A stretch of DNA of 64,000 bases, taken from Rhodopseudomonas palustris (GTDB lineage Bacteria > Pseudomonadota > Alphaproteobacteria > Rhizobiales > Xanthobacteraceae). The notes below the pieces were generated by a model that saw only the letters and a list, made by a program, of their open reading frames with translations, did not search any database and was not told where the DNA came from. The stretch is from contig NZ_CP019966.1 of assembly GCF_003031265.1 (NCBI RefSeq), forward strand, positions 4,650,001-4,714,000, given 5' to 3'. Below are positions 59,573 through 64,000 of this stretch, in pieces (the first letter of the stretch is position 1; each line of letters opens with the position of its first letter). Made by a program: the position numbers and the translations under genes.

Positions 59573-59860
59573 ATGGTGAGCACGACGCCGTTCGACGCCG
59601 CTGACTATCTCGATAGTCCCGAAATGATCGCGGACTATTTGACCGAAGCCTTCGCATCCGAGGATCCGGCACTCATCACCAAGGCGATTGGCGCTGTCGC
59701 GCGCGCCAAGGGTATGAGCGGCGTCGCGGAAGACACGGGCCTGTCCCGAGAGAATCTGTACCGCGCGCTCGGCGGCGGCGCGAAACCCGAATTTGCGACC
59801 GTGCTGAAGGTGCTGCACGCACTCGGCATCAGCTTAGTGGCACAGCCGAAGGTCGCGTAG
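59573..59860 (+). CDS. HTH antitoxin (HigA/addiction module antidote)
   Basis: A 95-residue partner with an N-terminal linker DYLDSPEMIADYLTEAFASEDPALITKAIGAVARAKG and an XRE-type HTH, GMSGVAEDTGLSRENLYRALGGGAKPEFATVLKVLHALG. It should bind the toxin and the palindrome upstream. The ATG at 59573 has GGAGG seven bases before it; a TTG two codons earlier is less likely. Its start sits directly after the toxin stop, so the two are cotranslated. Confidence 0.9.
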   Translation: MVSTTPFDAADYLDSPEMIADYLTEAFASEDPALITKAIGAVARAKGMSGVAEDTGLSRENLYRALGGGAKPEFATVLKVLHALGISLVAQPKVA

Positions 59861-59903
59861 ACGGGGCGATATATTCTACCTCGGTCGGCAGAGCTTCAGC
59901 CGT

Positions 59904-60212
59904 CTACTGATCACTCAGAGCCTTTACCGCCTCCTCCACCTTCTTCCGATCTTCCACCAGCACATACTCCCCGCGTCCCAGCGTCGCCGCGCTCGCCGTA
60001 ACCACCGCGCGCTTCGGGCAGATGCCGAGGCAGCTGGTGGTGACGAGCTTCGGCCGCTTGCCGCCCTGCGTGGCGGCGGCGTGCTTCAGTTCGGCCTTCA
60101 GCGCCTGCTTCAGCTTCTTGCCGCCGTCGATCTTCGACAGGCATTTGCCGCAGATCAGCACCGGCGGCGGGCGTTTGGGGCGAGCGATGGTGGGGGAGGA
60201 TTTGGCGGGCAT
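59904..60212 (-). CDS. (2Fe-2S) thioredoxin-like ferredoxin domain protein
   Basis: A 102-residue protein with four Cys at 21, 24, 61 and 65 (LICGKCLSK, and TTSCLGICPKRAV), the pattern of thioredoxin-like 2Fe-2S ferredoxins. A basic N-terminus precedes the domain. It probably carries one electron in an unknown reaction, or acts as a donor. It stands alone; no partner reductase or enzyme is visible nearby. Confidence 0.88.
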   Translation of the reverse strand: MPAKSSPTIARPKRPPPVLICGKCLSKIDGGKKLKQALKAELKHAAATQGGKRPKLVTTSCLGICPKRAVVTASAATLGRGEYVLVEDRKKVEEAVKALSDQ

Positions 60213-60266
60213 GCTGCAGATATGGTGACCATCGTCAGCGAGACCAATGACGCCCGCAGATGTTCC

Positions 60267-60346
60267 GTCATTGCGAGGAGGCGTAGCCGACGAAGCAATC
60301 CAGCTCCGTGCACGCGGCTGGATTGCTTCGCTGCGCTCGCAATGAC
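60267..60346. repeat. Dispersed palindromic repeat, family B copy 3
   Basis: GTCATTGCGAGGAGGCGTAGCCGACGAAGCAATCC with its complementary GGATTGCTTCGCTGCGCTCGCAATGAC. It opens the repeat-filled 320-base gap between the 2Fe-2S gene and the thiolase. Confidence 0.9.
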
Positions 60347-60380
60347 GAAGCCGAGCGGAAAAGTCTCAAGAAGACGTGGA

Positions 60381-60406
60381 TGGCCGGGACGAGCCCGGCC
60401 ATGACG
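60381..60406. repeat. Short palindromic repeat, family F half-element
   Basis: TGGCCGGGACGAGCCCGGCCATGACG, an 8-bp stem followed by the ATGAC end shared with other families. It probably relates to the family E element at 52590. Confidence 0.7.
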
Positions 60407-60429
60407 GCGTGGAGAGGTCGTGAAAAGCA

Positions 60430-60460
60430 AAAAGGGCGACGCAAGTGGCGCCGCCCTTTT
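60430..60460 (-). terminator. Intrinsic terminator of the thiolase gene
   Basis: AAAAGGGCG pairs with CGCCCTTTT around a secondary CGC/GCG stem and five-base loop. On the minus strand it is followed by TTTTTGCTTTTC. It is 75 bases past the thiolase stop, with a small repeat between. Confidence 0.8.
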
Positions 60461-60483
60461 CGATGACTTCAGCAGTGTTGCGC

Positions 60484-60522
60484 AGGATTGATGGGGTTCG
60501 CTGACGCTCAACCCATCCTACG
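60484..60522. repeat. Palindromic repeat, family G
   Basis: AGGATTGATGGGGTT pairs imperfectly with AACCCATCCT across CGCTGACGCTC. A single copy in this window; similar sequences are widespread between genes in Bradyrhizobiaceae, which is recalled knowledge. Confidence 0.7.
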
Positions 60523-60534
60523 CGTCCTCTCGCC

Positions 60535-61788
60535 TCACACCCGCTCGATGATGATCGCCGGCGCCATGCCGCCGGCGGCGCACATGGTGACGAGGCCGCG
60601 CTTGAGGCCACGGCGCTCGAGTTCGTCGAGCACGGTGCCGATCAGGATCGCGCCGGTGGCGCCGATCGGGTGACCCAGCGCAATCGCGCCGCCGTTGACG
60701 TTGACCTTGGAGCGGTCGAGGTCGAGGTCGCGCATGAACTTCTCGGCGACCACCGCGAACGCTTCGTTGATCTCCCAGAGGTCGATATCGTCCTTGGTCA
60801 GGCCGGCCTTCTGCAGCACCTTCTTGGCGGCCGGCACCGGGGCGTTGAGCATCAGCGTCGGATCGTCACCGATATTGGCCATTGCCAGGATCTTGGCGCG
60901 CGGCTTGAGGCCGTGCTTCTCGGCGTATTCCTTCGAGGTCAGCAGCACCGCCGCGGCGCCGTCGACCACGCCCGAGGAGTTGCCGGCGTGATGGACGTGC
61001 TTGATGTCGACGTTCGGATACTTCTGGTTGATCAGCTTGCGATAGGTGGTGCCCTTGTCGTCGAGCGGATAGTCGGCCATCGCGGTGAAGGCCGGCTTCA
61101 GTGCGGCGAGGCCTTCGGCGGTGGTTTCGGGACGCGGATATTCGTCCTTCGCCAGTACGACCTTGCCCTCGTCGTCGACCACCGGAACGATGCTCTTGTC
61201 GAAGCGGCCTTCCTTGATTGCGATCTCGGCGCGGCGCTGGCTTTCCAAGCCGAGCGCGTCGAGCGCCTCGCGGCTGATGCCTTCCATGCTGGCGATGGCG
61301 TCGCCGCAGATGCCCTGGTGCGACTGCGGATGCACCTTGGCGAGGCGGGCGTTGCCCGAGCCCATGCCGAGCGGCGGCTTGCCGGCCGCCATGTCCTCAG
61401 CGGCCATCGCGGCGGTCAGCGACATCATCTCGGTGCCGCCGGCGATCACCACGTCTTCCATGCCGCTCATGATCTGCGCCGCGGCGAAGTTCACCGCGGT
61501 GATGCCGCCGCCGCAGAAGCGGTCGAGCGTGGTGCCGGAAGCCTTGATGTCGTAGCCGGCGTCGAGCGCGGCCATGCGGCCGAGGTCGCCGCCCTGCTTG
61601 CCGCGCTGGGTCGAGGTCGACCAGATGATGTCGTCGACGTCGGCGGTGTTGAGCTTGTTACGTTCGGCGATCGCCTTCAGCACGGTGGCGGCGAGGTGCT
61701 GGGGATGCATGTCGGCGAGAGCGCCCTTTCCGACTTTGCCGATGCCGCGGGGGGTGCGGACTGCGTCGATGATGTAGGCGTCTGCCAT
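60535..61788 (-). CDS. Acetyl-CoA C-acetyltransferase (thiolase)
   Basis: A 417-residue thiolase of fatty-acid or ketone-body metabolism. The nucleophile is Cys92 in LDRFCGGGITA, with His373 in ALGHPIGATGA and Cys403 in VTMCAAGGMAP, the complete catalytic set. The N-terminus MADAYIIDAVRTPRGIGKVG fits the family. The FCGGG in place of FCGSG is minor. Upstream lie about 210 bases with no gene but presumably its promoter. It could work with the crotonases in beta-oxidation or a similar pathway; the substrate length is unknown. Confidence 0.94.
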   Translation of the reverse strand: MADAYIIDAVRTPRGIGKVGKGALADMHPQHLAATVLKAIAERNKLNTADVDDIIWSTSTQRGKQGGDLGRMAALDAGYDIKASGTTLDRFCGGGITAVNFAAAQIMSGMEDVVIAGGTEMMSLTAAMAAEDMAAGKPPLGMGSGNARLAKVHPQSHQGICGDAIASMEGISREALDALGLESQRRAEIAIKEGRFDKSIVPVVDDEGKVVLAKDEYPRPETTAEGLAALKPAFTAMADYPLDDKGTTYRKLINQKYPNVDIKHVHHAGNSSGVVDGAAAVLLTSKEYAEKHGLKPRAKILAMANIGDDPTLMLNAPVPAAKKVLQKAGLTKDDIDLWEINEAFAVVAEKFMRDLDLDRSKVNVNGGAIALGHPIGATGAILIGTVLDELERRGLKRGLVTMCAAGGMAPAIIIERV

Positions 61789-62001
61789 CTTGTTCTTCTC
61801 CCGATGTTGTTTGCGGTTTGTTGGGGCTTGGCGGCGAGATTGTCCGAGACGAGAGCGAAGTCAAGCCGCGGCAGCGATGTCGCACCATGCAATCTGTGGC
61901 GCGCGCCGACTTATGCCGCGCGGCGGAACTGACGAATTGCCAACCGCGGTGCGCCTCTGCATAGTCGCGCGCCAACAAGACACTTCTGGGGGACTACCAA
62001 C

Positions 62002-62385
62002 ATGGCCGAGGCCGATCTCGACGCGATCATCCGGCAGCTCGCAAAACAGCAGACCAAGGCGCTCACCGCCGCGGTGAAGAAGCGCCGCGACGCGCTGCTG
62101 GCCCGCGCCGCCAAGGCCAAGGATGCCGGCGGCAAGGCACAGGGCAAGGCGCTGGCGACTGCCGCCTATGAGCAGGGTCTGGCCGCGGCGAAGCGGCTGC
62201 AGACCGCGGCCGACAACGCAGCCGATGCCTATGCCCGCGCGATGCGTAAGGCAGCCGAAGATGCCGCCGCGGCCGCCGCAGCGGCTTCCAAGCCGAAGCC
62301 GGCGAAGGCGGCGGCCGACAAGGCCGAGACCAAGCCGGCCAAGACCGGCGCGAAGAAGAAGGCGGCCAAGAAGGCCAAGCGCTGA
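62002..62385 (+). CDS. Lys/Ala-rich histone H1-like protein
   Basis: A 127-residue basic protein. Residues 1-75 form an Ala-rich helix (MAEADLDAIIRQLAKQQTKALTAAVKKRRDALL), followed by an Ala/Lys/Pro tail AKAAADKAETKPAKTGAKKKAAKKAKR, like the C-terminal tails of histone H1-like bacterial proteins. It probably binds nucleic acid or acidic partners, but this is inference from composition. ATG 62002 sits eleven bases after the CTGGGGG run. Confidence 0.8.
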   Translation: MAEADLDAIIRQLAKQQTKALTAAVKKRRDALLARAAKAKDAGGKAQGKALATAAYEQGLAAAKRLQTAADNAADAYARAMRKAAEDAAAAAAAASKPKPAKAAADKAETKPAKTGAKKKAAKKAKR

Positions 62386-62869
62386 GCCAGCTCGGCTGTT
62401 GAGATGGGCGAAGCGTCCGCCCGTCTCGCTCCAAGCCGGCGGCTTGCGCTCCGCATCTCCTCACGATCCGCGAATCAGATGGCGCAACGTGCCGCCATCT
62501 TGCGATGCTGATGCGCCGCGCGGCTCACCGGCCGGTATCGCCTGGCTGACGTTTGCAGCCTCGGTACGCTATCCGCCTCGGAGTATTCCGGACCCGCACG
62601 GGGCGATTACTCGATATCGGGCGCAACTACTCGAAAGCTGCAGAGAAGCCGGCAAAACCATGGCGGTTTGGCCCGACCGATGCCTGTGAAACGGGCGTTT
62701 AGAGCCGGCATTTCTAAATTTGTGCAATGCACAAAATGCGATTGCAATTAGCTCTTAGTGTAACTAATCGGAACCGACAGCGCAGCAAATTGCAAAGGGC
62801 AAGGCGACCACCGCGTCGCCAGGTGCCGCTGCTTGCATCGACAATCAACCTTTCCCAACGGGATTGCCA
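62386..62869. other. Gene-less stretch upstream of the NTF2-like gene
   Basis: No gene is supported in 484 bases. From about 62700 the DNA becomes AT-richer and contains a perfect palindrome at 62719-62735, a longer spaced TTTAGA-N9-TCTAAA at 62698-62718, and the ATTGCAAT motif near 62741. Together these suggest the control region of the next gene. Confidence 0.5.
62719..62735. promoter_or_regulatory. Perfect palindrome before the NTF2-like gene
   Basis: TTTGTGCAATGCACAAA is an 8-1-8 inverted repeat in the AT-rich upstream region, about 135 bases before the ATG at 62870. It is likely a regulator binding site; the regulator is unknown. Confidence 0.55.
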
Positions 62870-63301
62870 ATGACAGAGCATAGTCTCTGGCGGTTCTCGC
62901 GTGCATTGCATCGCGCCCTCAACGACCGTCAGACCGAAGACCTCGCCACCATCATCGACGACAATATCGACTGGGCGATCTACGGCCCGATCGACATGTT
63001 TCCGTTCTTCGGCGCCCGTCAGGGCAAAGAAGCCGTCCTCGAAGTCTGCCGCCAGATCGCCGACAGCGTGCGGATCTATCGTTATCACCGGGAGTCGGTG
63101 ATGCTGGGGATCGACTCCGCCGCCTCGATGGTCCGCTACTCGCTGACCGCCGCCGGCACTAACCGGCCGATCAGCGTGCGCATGGCGTTGTTCACGCAGT
63201 TTCACGGCGGCCGGCTGACCAATCTGCGGATGGTGCTCGACACCTTCGACCTGGTCGAACAAGCGCTCGGCCGCCCGATCCACCTGCCCAAGATCGCCTG
63301 A
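62870..63301 (+). CDS. NTF2-like (SnoaL-type) protein
   Basis: A 143-residue protein with the NTF2-like cone fold: WRFSRALHRALNDRQTEDLATIIDDNIDWAIYGPIDMFPFFGARQGKEAVLEVCRQIADSVRI. The conserved WxxxGP and FxGxxGKEAV motifs fit SnoaL-like or nuclear-transport-factor-2-like families, which bind small hydrophobic molecules or act as isomerases. The role here is unknown. ATG 62870 is preceded by an in-frame TTG two codons earlier, which is less likely. Confidence 0.87.
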   Translation: MTEHSLWRFSRALHRALNDRQTEDLATIIDDNIDWAIYGPIDMFPFFGARQGKEAVLEVCRQIADSVRIYRYHRESVMLGIDSAASMVRYSLTAAGTNRPISVRMALFTQFHGGRLTNLRMVLDTFDLVEQALGRPIHLPKIA

Positions 63302-63508
63302 GACAATCGTCCCAGTTGTGGTGCTGCCGGCGTCTCCCCTGAGGCTGGCAGCCGCGTCGTTAATGGGACGTTGAGGATTGTCGCCGAAACACCGAGACGG
63401 CGCCGCAGAACGGCCGCGATGCGGTCAAATTGCGCTGGAGTCATGCGGCGGCAGATTACGTGCGGGGGATCCCCGCGCGGCGTGACGCTCACACAGGGGA
63501 CCAACCGA

Positions 63509-63949
63509 ATGAACGCCATTCCTTCCGAGAAGATCGAGACCACCGAAACCGACGAGAACCTCGCCGCCGTTTCCGAGGTCGAAGCCGGGATCCGCGACTT
63601 CGTCCGCAACGACATCGCCTATCTGCGCCGTCCCTCGGCGACGACCTCGACCACCGACACCGCTGCCGCTCCGGCCGCGACGCTCGGTCTCGAAGGCACT
63701 GCCGAAGCCGCGGTGAACAACGTCAATTCGCTGATCCAGCGCGTTGCCGGCACTTCGCTCGGCGAGATCGAAAACCTGATCGGTGAGCTGGAGACGCTGC
63801 GCGACCTGCTGCACGCCGAAGGTCAGCGGGTTCAGCGCGAGATCTCGAGCTACGCGCAGCTCAGCCAGGCGGCGATGAAATCGACCCGGATGATCGCCGA
63901 CAACGTCGCGCAGTGGAAGCGCGCCGCCGAGACCCTGCGTCACGGCTGA
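63509..63949 (+). CDS. Helical hypothetical protein, 146 residues
   Basis: Not recognised. The ATG at 63509 gives MNAIPSEKIETTETDENLAA, then AAVSEVEAGIRDFVRNDIAYLRRPS, and after a Thr-rich linker a long helix SLGEIENLIGELETLRDLLHAEGQRVQREISSYAQLSQAAMKSTRMIADNVAQWKRAAE with coiled-coil heptads. It lacks signal and membrane segments. The frame reaches 63371 but the added part is Arg/Cys-rich and unsupported. A short GC hairpin at 63958-63975 may terminate it. Confidence 0.8.
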   Translation: MNAIPSEKIETTETDENLAAVSEVEAGIRDFVRNDIAYLRRPSATTSTTDTAAAPAATLGLEGTAEAAVNNVNSLIQRVAGTSLGEIENLIGELETLRDLLHAEGQRVQREISSYAQLSQAAMKSTRMIADNVAQWKRAAETLRHG

Positions 63950-63957
63950 TCCGGCAC

Positions 63958-63975
63958 TGCCGGGCGAGCCCGGCA
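63958..63975 (+). terminator. Small GC hairpin after the last gene
   Basis: TGCCGGG pairs with CCCGGCA (7 bp, CGAG loop), nine bases past the stop at 63949. The T-run is weak, so termination is plausible but not assured. Confidence 0.45.
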
Positions 63976-64000
63976 ATCACCGGCTTGAAAACGCAAAAGC

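Noticed and set aside
62698-62718. TTTAGA-N9-TCTAAA as a second iron control element
   Set aside because: The Irr consensus needs TTTAGAA-N3-TTCTAAA; here the arms are one base shorter and the spacer is nine bases, so it is not an iron box.

Overview
The window is GC-rich chromosomal DNA from a Rhizobiales alphaproteobacterium, most likely Rhodopseudomonas (Nitrobacteraceae/Bradyrhizobiaceae). I infer this from a perfect Irr-type iron control element before a membrane-bound ferritin gene (mbfA), a serC leader before a serC-serA pair, many chemoreceptors without che genes beside them, tandem DUF992 genes, and several families of dispersed GC-rich palindromes of the kind common in that group. 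The species name is inference. I see no rRNA, tRNA, insertion sequence, prophage or CRISPR array. This is mostly a core and housekeeping region with accessory cassettes.

Layout. 0-7.4 kb: a proline-rich protein cut by the window edge, purA, a PilZ protein, an aldo/keto reductase, a YbaK-type deacylase, and two EamA transporters around a DUF1330 gene. 7.4-24.8 kb: a chemosensory region with five methyl-accepting chemotaxis proteins (one NIT-like or otherwise all-helical, one dCache, two tandem sCache paralogues, and one without a periplasmic sensor that overlaps a separate PAS gene to form a split Aer). Interspersed are mbfA with its iron box, an exported phytase-like esterase, and the serine pathway genes serC and serA with promoter, leader and an inter-cistronic palindrome pair. 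24.9-31.4 kb: acetyltransferase, glutathione transferase, two outer-membrane beta-barrels, a fosmidomycin-resistance-type MFS exporter, glmM and a 53-residue protein.

31.5-43.3 kb: FMN-dependent lactate dehydrogenase family enzyme, a crotonase-fold protein, a stand-alone receiver, aroE, an XRE regulator with a SulP transporter, an EF-G paralogue, two DUF992 proteins, an aspartate aminotransferase and a glutathione transferase. 43.4-56.1 kb: PQQ-type sugar dehydrogenase, PlsC acyltransferase, a second aldo/keto reductase, a CWC-HAD pair coupled by GTGA, a Tat-exported SDR with a DUF4142 protein, a TetR/crotonase divergent pair, a glutathione transferase, an alkyl sulfatase and a DUF2157 membrane protein. 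56.2-64 kb: an unusually long uvrB carrying an in-frame palindromic repeat, a HigB/HigA-like toxin-antitoxin pair with an operator-like palindrome, a 2Fe-2S protein, a thiolase, a histone-H1-like Lys/Ala protein, an NTF2-like protein and a coiled-coil protein.

The most interesting items are the palindromic element read as protein inside uvrB, the split Aer receptor, the iron box at mbfA, the serC leader with an SD-sequestering hairpin, the toxin-antitoxin operator, and the XRE-SulP unit with repeated TGATGTCTGA sites. No clearly unprecedented multi-gene system was recognised.
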